The position numbers were made by a program, and so were the translations under genes. From Solenopsis invicta (taxonomy: Eukaryota; Arthropoda; Insecta; Hymenoptera; Formicidae), in the NCBI RefSeq assembly GCF_016802725.1, contig NC_052672.1:6601685-6665684 (forward strand): a stretch of DNA of 64,000 nucleotides, given 5' to 3'. Shown piece by piece: positions 37,970 through 48,784 of this stretch. Under the pieces are notes generated by a model that saw nothing but the letters and a program-made list of their open reading frames with translations, made no database searches and was not told where the DNA came from. Numbering within the stretch: the stretch's first letter is position 1; every line of letters starts with the position of its first letter.

Positions 37970-39028
37970 CCGCGAGAAGAGTTTTAACTTTTATCATAGT
38001 GGATCCAATCGCTAAAGTGAAAGACGAAAGAGTTATATCAGTCAAAGTTCGAAATTTTTGAGTAAAATTGGTTTTTTTCCGAATTTCTTCAATATCTCTG
38101 TGTTCTGATAGCCCACAGAAGATATATACCTTTTATCATGATGTTTCGAATTTCTGAACTGAAAAAGGAAAGACTTATATCAGTCAAATTTCGAAATTTT
38201 TGAGTAAAATTTTTTGTGCGATTTTCTCCAATATCTCTGTGTTCTGATAGCCCCAAAAAGAGTTCTAACTTTATCATAATGGTTCGAATCGCTAAAGTGA
38301 AAGACGGAAAAGTTATATCAGTCAAAGTTCGAAATTTTTGAGTAAAATTGGTTTTTTTCCGAATTTCTTCAATATCTCTGTGTTCTAATAGCCCACAGAA
38401 GATATATACCTTTTATCATGATGTATCGAATTTCTGAACTGAAAAAGGAAAGACTTATATCAGTCAAATTTCGAAATTTTTGAGTAAAATTTTTTTTGCG
38501 AATTTCTCCAATATGTCTGTGTTCTGATAGCCCCGAGAAGAATTCTAACTTTATCATAATGGATCGAATCACTAAAGTGAAAGACGAAAAAGTTATATCA
38601 GTCAAAGTTCGAAATTTTTGAGTAAAATTGGTTTTTTTCCGAATTTCTTCAATATCTCTGTGTTCTAATAGCCCACAGAAGATATATACCTTTTATCATG
38701 ATGTATCGAATTTCTGAACTGAAAAAGGGAAGACTTATATCAGTCAAATTTCGAAATTTTTGAGTAAAATTTTTTTTGCGAATTTCTCCAATATCTGTCT
38801 GTTCTGATATCCCCGAGAAGAGTTCTAACTTTTATCATAGTGGATCCAATCGCTAAAGTGAAAGACGAAAGTGTTATATCAGTCAAAGTTTGAAATTTTT
38901 GAGTAAAATTGGTTTTTTTCCGAATTTCTTCAATATCTCTGTGTTCTAATAGCCCACAGAAGATATATACCTCTTATCATGATGTATCGAATTTCTGAAC
39001 TGAAAAAGGGAAGACTTATATCAGTCAA
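37970..39028 (+). repeat. Class E block, copy 3 of 3
   Basis: It matches 28,711 at +9,259 bp and shares the derived agttttaac. It has catgatgtttcg near 38,138 where the other two have cgtgatgtttcg, so either a reversion by conversion or retention of the commoner state. The cctcttatcatg dimer is at 38,970 and its T run is one base shorter than in copy 2. Confidence 0.82.
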
Positions 39029-39957
39029 ATTTCGAAATTTTTGAGTAAAATTTTTTTGCGAATTTCTCCAATATCTGTCTGTTCTGATATCCCCGAGAAG
39101 AGTTCTAACTTTTATCATGGTGGATCCAATCGCTAAAATGAAGGACGAAAGAGTTATATCAGTCAAAGTTCGAAATTTTTGAGTAAAATTGGTTTTTTTC
39201 CGAATTTCTTCAATATCTCTGTGTTCTGATAGCCCACAGAAGATATGTACCTTTTATCATGATGTATCGAATTTCTGAACTGAAAAAGGAAAGACTTATA
39301 TCAGTCAAATTTCGAAATTTTTGAATGAAATTTTTTTTGCGAATTTCTCCAATATCTCTCTGTTCTGATATCCCCGAGAAGAGTTCTAACCTTTATCATA
39401 GTGGATCCAATCGCTAAAGTGAAATACGAAAGAGTTATATCAGTCAAAGTTCGAAATTTTTGAGTAAAATTGGTTTTTTTCCGAATTTCTTCGATATCTC
39501 TGTGTTCTGATATCCCACAGAAGATATATACCTTTTATCATGAAGTTTCGAATTTCTGAACTGAAAAAGGAAAGACTTATATCAGTCAAATTTCGAAATT
39601 TTTAGTAAAATGTTTTGTGCGAATTTCTCCAATATCTCTCTGTTCTGATATCCCCGAGAAGAGTTCTAACTTTTATCATAGTGGATCCAATCGCTAAAGT
39701 GAAAGACGAAAGTGTTATATCAGTCAAAGTTTGAAATTTTTGAGTAAAATTGGTTTTTTTCCGAATTTCTTCAATATCTCTGTGTTCTAATAGCCCACAG
39801 AAGATATATACCTTTTATCATGATGTATCGAATTTCTGAACTGAAAAAGGAAAGACTTATATCAGTCAAATTTCGAAATTTTTGAGTAAAATTTTTTTTG
39901 CGAATTTCTCCAATATCTGTCTGTTCTGATATCCCCGAGAAGAGTTCTAACTTTTAT

Positions 39958-41081
39958 CATGGTGGATCCAATCGCTAAAGTGAAGGACGATAGAGTTATA
40001 TCAGTCAAAGTTCGAAATTTTTGAGTAAAATTGGTTTTTTTCCGAATTTCTTCAATATCTCTGTGTTCTGATAGCCCACAGAAGATATGTACCTTTTATC
40101 ATGATGTATCGAATTTCTGAACTGAAAAAGGAAAGACTTATATCAGTCAAATTTCGAAATTTTTGAATGAAATTTTTTTTGCGAATTTCTCCAATATCTC
40201 TCTGTTCTGATATCCCCGAGAAGAGTTCTAACCTTTATCATAGTGGATCCAATCGCTAAAGTGAAATACGAAAGAGTTATATCAGTCAAAGTTCGAAATT
40301 TTTGAGTAAAATTGGTTTTTTTCCGAATTTCTTCGATATCTCTGTGTTCTGATATCCCACAGAAGATATATACCTTTTATCATGATGTTTCGAATTTCTG
40401 AACTGAAAAAGGAAAGACTTATATCAGTCAAATTTCGAAATTTTTGAGTAAAATGTTTTGTGCGAATTTCTCCAATATCTCTCTGTTCTGATATCCCCGA
40501 GAAGAGTTCTAACTTTTATCATAGTGGATCCAATCGCTAAAGTGAAAGACGAAAGAGTTATATCAGTCAAAGTTCGAAATTTTTGAGCAAAATTGGTTTT
40601 TTTCCTAATTTCTTCAATATCTCTGTGTTCTGATAGCCCACAGAAGATATATACCTTTTATCATGATGTATCGAATTTCTGAACTGAAAAAGGGAAGACT
40701 TATATCAGTCAAATTTCGAAATTTTTGAGTAAAATTTTTTTTGCGAATTTCTCCAATATCTGTCTGTTCTGATATCCCCGAGAAGAGTTCTAACTTTTAT
40801 CATAGTGGATCCAATCGCTAAAGTGAAAGACGAAAGTGTTATATCAGTCAAAGTTTGAAATTTTTGAGTAAAATTGGTTTTTTTCCGAATTTCTTCAATA
40901 TCTCTGTGTTCTAATAGCCCACAGAAGATATATACCTTTTATCATGATGTATCGAATTTCTGAACTGAAAAAGGGAAGACTTATATCAGTCAAATTTCGA
41001 AATTTTTGAGTAAAATTTTTTTTGCGAATTTCTCCAATATCTGTCTGTTCTGATATCCCCGAGAAGAGTTCTAACTTTTAT
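39958..41081 (+). repeat. Four-dimer HOR copy (a-b-c-d)
   Basis: It is 1,124 bp and is the second-copy partner of 30,699, sharing gaaggacgatagag. It differs in having gagtaaaatg where the partner has tttttagtaaaatg in class b, and an eight-T run where the partner has seven in class c. Confidence 0.85.
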
Positions 41082-41924
41082 CATGGTGGATCCAATCGCT
41101 AAAGTGAAGGACGAAAGAGTTATATCAGTCAAAGTTCGAAATTTTTGAGTAAAATTGGTTTTTTTCCGAATTTCTTCAATATCTCTGTGTTCCGATAGCC
41201 CACAGAAGATATGTACCTTTTATCATGATGTATCGAATTTCTGAACTGAAAAAGGAAAGACTTATATCAGTCAAATTTCGAAATTTTTGAATGAAATTTT
41301 TTTTGCGAATTTCTCCAATATCTCTCTGTTCTGATATCCCCGAGAAGAGTTCTAACCTTTATCATAGTGGATCCAATCGCTAAAGTGAAATACGAAAGAG
41401 TTATATCAGTCAAAGTTCGAAATTTTTGAGTAAAATTGGTTTTTTTCCGAATTTCTTCGATATCTCTGTGTTCTGATATCCCACAGAAGATATATACCTT
41501 TTATCATGATGTTTCGAATTTCTGAACTGAAAAAGGAAAGACTTATATCAGTCAAATTTCGAAATTTTTGAGTAAAATGTTTTGTGCGAATTTCTCCAAT
41601 ATCTCTCTGTTCTGATATCCCCGAGAAGAGTTCTAACTTTTATCATAGTGGATCCAATCGCTAAAGTGAAAGACGAAAGAGTTATATCAGTCAAAGTTCG
41701 AAATTTTTGAGCAAAATTGGTTTTTTTCCTAATTTCTTCAATATCTCTGTGTTCTGATAGCCCACAGAAGATATATACCTTTTATCATGATGTTTCGAAT
41801 TTCTGAACTGAAAAAGGAAAGACTTATATCAGTCAAATTTCGAAATTTTTGAGTGAAATTTTTTTTGCGAATTTCTCCAATATCTCTCTGTTCTGATATC
41901 CCCGAGAAGAGTTCTAACTTTTAT

Positions 41925-43317
41925 CATAGTGGATCCAATCGCTAAAGTGAAAGACGAAAGAGTTATATCAGTCAAAGTTCGAAATTTTTGAGTAAAATTG
42001 GTTTTTTTCCGAATTTCTTCAATATCTCTGTGTTCTGATAGCCCACAGAAGATATATACCTTTTATCATGATGTTTCGAATTTCTGAACTGAAAAAGGAA
42101 AGATATCAGTCAAATTTCGAAATTTTTGAGTAAAATTTTTTGTGCGAATTTCTCCAATATGTCTGTGTTCTGATAGCCCCGAGAAGAGTTCTAACTATAT
42201 CATAATGGATCGAATCGCTAAAGTAAAAGACGGAAAAGTTATTTCAGTCAAAGTTCGAAATTTTTGAGTAAAATTGGTTTTTTTCCGAATTTCTTCAATA
42301 TCTCTGTGTTCTAATAGCCCACAGAAGATATATACCTTTTATCATGATGTATCGAATTTCTGAACTGAAAAAGGGAAGACTTATATCAGTCAAATTTCGA
42401 AATTTTTGAGTGAAATTTTTTTTGCGAATTTCTCCAATATCTCTCTGTTCTGATATCCGCGAGAAGAGTTCTAACTTTATCATAGTGGATCCAATCGCTA
42501 AAGTGAAAGACGAAAGAGTTATATCAGTCAAAGTTCGAAATTTTTGAGTAAAATTGGTTTTTTTCCGAATTTCTTCAATATCTCTGTGTTCTGATAGCCC
42601 ACAGAAGATATATACCTTTTATCATGATGTTTCGAATTTCTGAACTGAAAAAGGAAAGACTTATATCAGTCAAATTTCGAAATTTTTGAGTAAAATTTTT
42701 TTTGCGAATTTCTCCAATATCTCTCTGTTCTGATATCCCCGAGAAGAGTTCTAACTTTTATCATAGTGGATCCAATCGCTAAAGTGAAAGACGAAAGAGT
42801 TATATCAGTCAAAGTTCGAAATTTTTGAGTAAAATTGGTTTTTTTCCGAATTTCTTCAATATCTCTGTGTTCTGATAGCCCACAGAAGATATATACCTTT
42901 TATCATGATGTTTCGAATTTCTGAACTGAAAAAGGAAAGATATCAGTCAAATTTCGAAATTTTTGAGTAAAATTTTTTGTGCGAATTTCTCCAATATGTC
43001 TGTGTTCTGATAGCCCCGAGAAGAGTTCTAACTATATCATAATGGATCGAATCGCTAAAGTAAAAGACGGAAAAGTTATTTCAGTCAAAGTTCGAAATTT
43101 TTGAGTAAAATTGGTTTTTTTCCGAATTTCTTCAATATCTCTGTGTTCTAATAGCCCACAGAAGATATATACCTTTTATCATGATGTATCGAATTTCTGA
43201 ACTGAAAAAGGGAAGACTTATATCAGTCAAATTTCGAAATTTTTGAGTAAAATTTTTTTTCGAATTTCTCCAATATCTGTCTGTTCTGATATCCCCGAGA
43301 AGAGTTCTAACTTTTAT
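41925..43317 (+). repeat. Tandem pair of 276-bp short dimers, 837-bp step
   Basis: Two short dimers with the ggaaagatatcag haplotype lie at 41,925-42,200 and 42,762-43,037, exactly 837 bp (three dimers) apart, each followed by a gctaaagtaaaagacgg dimer. The first copy continues with gagtgaaa and ccgcgagaag. The second switches to gagtaaaa and a tttttttcg run with the g missing before cgaattt, then enters class a. A local three-dimer duplication followed by exchange with class d fits this. Confidence 0.82.
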
Positions 43318-46300
43318 CATGGTGGATCCAATCGCTAAAGTGAAGGACGAAAGAGTTATATCAGTCAAAGTTCGAAATTTTTGAGTAAAATTGGTTTTTT
43401 TCCGAATTTCTTCAATATCTCTGTGTTCTGATAGCCCACAGAAGATATGTACCTTTTATCATGATGTATCGAATTTCTGAACTGAAAAAGGAAAGACTTA
43501 TATCAGTCAAATTTCGAAATTTTTGAATGAAATTTTTTTTGCGAATTTCTCCAATATCTCTCTGTTCTGATATCCCCGAGAAGAGTTCTAACCTTTATCA
43601 TAGTGGATCCAATCGCTAAAGTGAAATACGAAAGAGTTATATCAGTCAAAGTTCGAAATTTTTGAGTAAAATTGGTTTTTTTCCGAATTTCTTCGATATC
43701 TCTGTGTTTTGATATCCCACAGAAGATATATACCTTTTATCATGATGTTTCGAATTTCTGAACTGAAAAAGGAAAGACTTATATCAGTCAAATTTCGAAA
43801 TTTTTAGTAAAATGTTTTGTGCGAATTTCTCCAATATCTCTCTGTTCTGATATCCCCGAGAAGAGTTCTAACTTTTATCATAGTGGATCCAATCGCTAAA
43901 GTGAAAAACGAAAGAGTTATATCAGTCAAAGTTCGAAATTTTTGAGCAAAATTGGTTTTTTTCCTAATTTCTTCAATATCTCTGTGTTCTGATAGCCCAC
44001 AGAAGATATATACCTTTTATCATGATGTATCGAATTTCTGAACTGAAAAAGGGAAGACTTATATCAGTCAAATTTCGAAATTTTTGAGTAAAATTTTTTT
44101 TGCGAATTTCTCCAATATCTGTCTGTTCTGATATCCCCGAGAAGAGTTCTAACTTTTATCATAGTGGATCCAATCGCTAAAGTGAAAGACGAAAGTGTTA
44201 TATCAGTCAAAGTTTGAAATTTTTGAGTAAAATTGGTTTTTTTCCGAATTTCTTCAATATCTCTGTGTTCTAATAGCCCACAGAAGATATATACCTTTTA
44301 TCATGATGTATCGAATTTCTGAACTGAAAAAGGGAAGACTTATATCAGTCAAATTTCGAAATTTTTGAGTAAAATTTTTTTTGCGAATTTCTCCAATATC
44401 TGTCTGTTCTGATATCCCCGAGAAGAGTTCTAACTTTTATCATGGTGGATCCAATCGCTAAAGTGAAGGACGAAAGAGTTATATCAGTCAAAGTTCGAAA
44501 TTTTTGAGTAAAATTGGTTTTTTTCCGAATTTCTTCAATATCTCTGTGTTCCGATAGCCCACAGAAGATATGTACCTTTTATCATGATGTATCGAATTTC
44601 TGAACTGAAAAAGGAAAGACTTATATCAGTCAAATTTCGAAATTTTTGAATGAAATTTTTTTTGCGAATTTCTCCAATATCTCTCTGTTCTGATATCCCC
44701 GAGAAGAGTTCTAACCTTTATCATAGTGGATCCAATCGCTAAAGTGAAATACGAAAGAGTTATATCAGTCAAAGTTCGAAATTTTTGAGTAAAATTGGTT
44801 TTTTTCCGAATTTCTTCGATATCTCTGTGTTCTGATATCCCACAGAAGATATATACCTTTTATCATGATGTTTCGAATTTCTGAACTGAAAAAGGAAAGA
44901 CTTATATCAGTCAAATTTCGAAATTTTTAGTAAAATGTTTTGTGCGAATTTCTCCAATATCTCTCTGTTCTGATATCCCCGAGAAGAGTTCTAACTTTTA
45001 TCATAGTGGATCCAATCGCTAAAGTGAAAGACGAAAGAGTTATATCAGTCAAAGTTCGAAATTTTTGAGCAAAATTGGTTTTTTTCCTAATTTCTTCAAT
45101 ATCTCTGTGTTCTGATAGCCCACAGAAGATATATACCTTTTATCATGATGTTTCGAATTTCTGAACTGAAAAAGGAAAGACTTATATCAGTCAAATTTCG
45201 AAATTTTTGAGTAAAATTTTTTTTGCGAATTTCTCCAATATCTGTCTGTTCTGATATCCCCGAGAAGAGTTCTAACTTTATCATAATGGATCGAATCGCT
45301 AAAGTGAAAGACGAAAAAGTTATATCAGTCAAAGTTCGAAATTTTTGAGTAAAATTGGTTTTTTTCCGAATTTCTTCAATATCTCTGTGTTCTAATAGCC
45401 CACAGAAGATATATACCTTTTATCATGATGTATCGAATTTCTGAACTGAAAAAGGGAAGACTTATATCAGTCAAATTTCGAAATTTTTGAGTAAAATTTT
45501 TTTTGCGAATTTCTCCAATATCTGTCTGTTCTGATATCCCCGAGAAGAGTTCTAACTTTTATCATGGTGGATCCAATCGCTAAAGTGAAGGACGAAAGAG
45601 TTATATCAGTCAAAGTTCGAAATTTTTGAGTAAAATTGGTTTTTTTCCGAATTTCTTCAATATCTCTGTGTTCTGATAGCCCACAGAAGATATGTACCTT
45701 TTATCATGATGTATCGAATTTCTGAACTGAAAAAGGAAAGACTTATATCAGTCAAATTTCGAAATTTTTGAATGAAATTTTTTTTGCGAATTTCTCCAAT
45801 ATCTCTCTGTTCTGATATCCCCGAGAAGAGTTCTAACCTTTATCATAGTGGATCCAATCGCTAAAGTGAAATACGAAAGAGTTATATCAGTCAAAGTTCG
45901 AAATTTTTGAGTAAAATTGGTTTTTTTCCGAATTTCTTCGATATCTCTGTGTTTTGATATCCCACAGAAGATATATACCTTTTATCATGATGTTTCGAAT
46001 TTCTGAACTGAAAAAGGAAAGACTTATATCAGTCAAATTTCGAAATTTTTGAGTAAAATGTTTTGTGCGAATTTCTCCAATATCTCTCTGTTCTGATATC
46101 CCCGAGAAGAGTTCTAACTTTTATCATAGTGGATCCAATCGCTAAAGTGAAAGACGAAAGAGTTATATCAGTCAAAGTTCGAAATTTTTGAGCAAAATTG
46201 GTTTTTTTCCTAATTTCTTCAATATCTCTGTGTTCTGATAGCCCACAGAAGATATATACCTTTTATCATGATGTATCGAATTTCTGAACTGAAAAAGGAA

Positions 46301-46684
46301 GACTTATATCAGTCAAATTTCGAAATTTTTGAGTAAAATTTTTTTTGCGAATTTCTCCAATATCTGTCTGTTCTGATATCCCCGAGAAGAGTTCTAACTT
46401 TTATCATAGTGGATCCAATCGCTAAAGTGAAAGACGAAAGTGTTATATCAGTCAAAGTTTGAAATTTTTGAGTAAAATTGGTTTTTTTCCGAATTTCTTC
46501 AATATCTCTGTGTTCTAATAGCCCACAGAAGATATATACCTTTTATCATGATGTATCGAATTTCTGAACTGAAAAAGGAAAGACTTATATCAGTCAAATT
46601 TCGAAATTTTTGAGTAAAATTTTTTTGCGAATTTCTCCAATATCTGTCTGTTCTGATATCCCCGAGAAGAGTTCTAACTTTTAT
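43318..46684 (+). repeat. Three consecutive four-dimer HORs
   Basis: Class a starts lie at 43,318, 44,441 and 45,563, and the next is at 46,685, giving lengths of 1,123, 1,122 and 1,122 bp. This is the longest uninterrupted HOR run I traced. The second HOR has a class E-like fourth dimer (cataatgg start at 45,283, gacgaaaaagtt, agttcg) in place of class d. The first and third share gttttgatatccc; the second does not, although it carries gttccgatag in class a. Confidence 0.87.
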
Positions 46685-47526
46685 CATGGTGGATCCAATC
46701 GCTAAAGTGAAGGACGAAAGAGTTATATCAGTCAAAGTTCGAAATTTTTGAGTAAAATTGGTTTTTTTCCGAATTTCTTCAATATCTCTGTGTTCCGATA
46801 GCCCACAGAAGATATGTACCTTTTATCATGATGTATCGAATTTCTGAACTGAAAAAGGAAAGACTTATATCAGTCAAATTTCGAAATTTTTGAATGAAAT
46901 TTTTTTTGCGAATTTCTCCAATATCTCTCTGTTCTGATATCCCCGAGAAGAGTTCTAACCTTTATCATAGTGGATCCAATCGCTAAAGTGAAATACGAAA
47001 GAGTTATATCAGTCAAAGTTCGAAATTTTAGAGTAAAATTGGTTTTTTTCCGAATTTCTTCGATATCTCTGTGTGCTGATATCCCACAGAAGATATATAC
47101 CTTCTATCATGATGTTTCGAATTTCTGAACTGAAAAAGGAAAGACTTATATCAGTCAAATTTCGAAATTTTTAGTAAAATGTTTTGTGCGAATTTCTCCA
47201 ATATCTCTCTGTTCTGATATCCCCGAGAAGAGTTCTAACTTTTATCATAGTGGATCCAATCGCTAAAGTGAAAGACGAAAGAGTTATATCAGTCAAAGTT
47301 CGAAATTTTTGAGCAAAATTGGTTTTTTTCCTAATTTCTTCAATATCTCTGTGTTCTGATAGCCCACAGAAGATATATACCTTTTATCATGATGTTTCGA
47401 ATTTCTGAACTGAAAAAGGAAAGACTTATATCAGTCAAATTTCGAAATTTTTGAGTGAAATTTTTTTTGCGAATTTCTCCAATATCTCTCTGTTCTGATA
47501 TCCCCGAGAAGAGTTCTAACTTTTAT

Positions 47527-47802
47527 CATAGTGGATCCAATCGCTAAAGTGAAAGACGAAAGAGTTATATCAGTCAAAGTTCGAAATTTTTGAGTAAAAT
47601 TGGTTTTTTTCCGAATTTCTTCAATATCTCTGTGTTCTGATAGCCCACAGAAGATATATACCTTTTATCATGATGTTTCGAATTTCTGAACTGAAAAAGG
47701 AAAGATATCAGTCAAATTTCGAAATTTTTGAGTAAAATTTTTTGTGCGAATTTCTCCAATATGTCTGTGTTCTGATAGCCCCGAGAAGAGTTCTAACTAT
47801 AT
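47527..47802 (+). repeat. 276-bp short dimer, copy at 47.5 kb
   Basis: It has the full short-dimer haplotype, followed by a monomer A with gctaaagtaaaagacgg and the rare cccaccgaagat near 47,921. It opens the class E block that ends at about 49.2 kb and contains the hybrid monomer at 48,644. Confidence 0.85.
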
Positions 47803-48643
47803 CATAATGGATCGAATCGCTAAAGTAAAAGACGGAAAAGTTATTTCAGTCAAAGTTCGAAATTTTTGAGTAAAATTGGTTTTTTTCCGAATTTCTTCAA
47901 TATCTCTGTGTTCTAATAGCCCACCGAAGATATATACCTTTTATCGTGATGTTTCGAATTTCTGAACTGAAAAAGGAAAGACTTATATCAGTCAAATTTC
48001 GAAATTTTTGAGTAAAATTTTTTGTGCGAATTTCTCCAATATCTCTGTGTTCTGATAGCCCCAAAAAGAGTTCTAACTTTATCATAATGGTTCGAATCGC
48101 TAAAGTGAAAGACGGAAAAGTTATATCAGTCAAAGTTCGAAATTTTTGAGTAAAATTGGTTTTTTTCCGAATTTCTTCAATATCTCTGTGTTCTAATAGC
48201 CCACAGAAGATATATACCTTTTATCATGATGTATCGAATTTCTGAACTGAAAAAGGAAAGACTTATATCAGTCAAATTTCGAAATTTTTGAGTAAAATTT
48301 TTTTTGCGAATTTCTCCAATATGTCTGTGTTCTGATAGCCCCGAGAAGAATTCTAACTTTATCATAATGGATCGAATCGCTAAAGTGAAAGACGAAAAAG
48401 TTATATCAGTCAAAGTTCGAAATTTTTGAGTAAAATTGGTTTTTTTCCGAATTTCTTCAATATCTCTGTGTTCTGATAGCCCACAGAAGATATATACCTT
48501 TTATCATGATGTTTCGAATTTCTGAACTGAAAAAGGAAAGACTTATATCAGTCAAATTTCGAAATTTTTGAGTGAAATTTTTTTTGCGAATTTCTCCAAT
48601 ATCTCTCTGTTCTGATATCCGCGAGAAGAGTTCTAACTTTTAT

Positions 48644-48784
48644 CATAGTGGATCCAATCGCTAAAGTGAAAGACGAAAGAGTTATATCAGTCAAAGTTCG
48701 AAATTTTTGAGTAAAATTGGTTTTTTTCCGAATTTCTTCAATATCTCTGTGTTCTGATAGCCCCAAAAAGAGTTCTAACTTTAT
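48644..48784 (+). repeat. Hybrid A/B single monomer, register break 2
   Basis: A 141-bp unit starts as monomer A (catagtggatcc) and ends as monomer B (gatagccccaaaaagagttc, taactttat), with a new A (cataatggttcg) at 48,785. It is preceded by a B monomer with gagtgaaa and ccgcgagaag. The unit at 55,238 has the same context, so the two share an origin. Confidence 0.87.

Larger units (their letters stand above)
32021..41270 (+). repeat. ~9.25-kb tandem segmental duplication, copy 2
   Basis: It repeats 22.2-32.0 kb in the same order. The offset drops by 560 bp between 37,140 and 38,570: copy 1 has two extra dimers there (gaaatacg with gatatgtacc, then gaaatacg with cttcgatatc, about 27.9-28.45 kb) that copy 2 lacks. 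Other differences are single substitutions (agttcaaaat near 37,486) or one-base indels (T-run length, gag versus tag, aaaaaggaag near 36,199). Near 41.28 kb copy 2 continues with gaatgaaa, where copy 1 had switched to tttttagtaaaatg, and that marks the end of the duplicated unit. Confidence 0.85.

Noticed and set aside
22200..41270. The large tandem duplication as an assembly artefact
   Set aside because: Not fully excluded. The copies differ by a two-dimer loss and several independent substitutions and indels, which a simple collapsed or duplicated contig would not produce, so I treat it as real pending long-read support.
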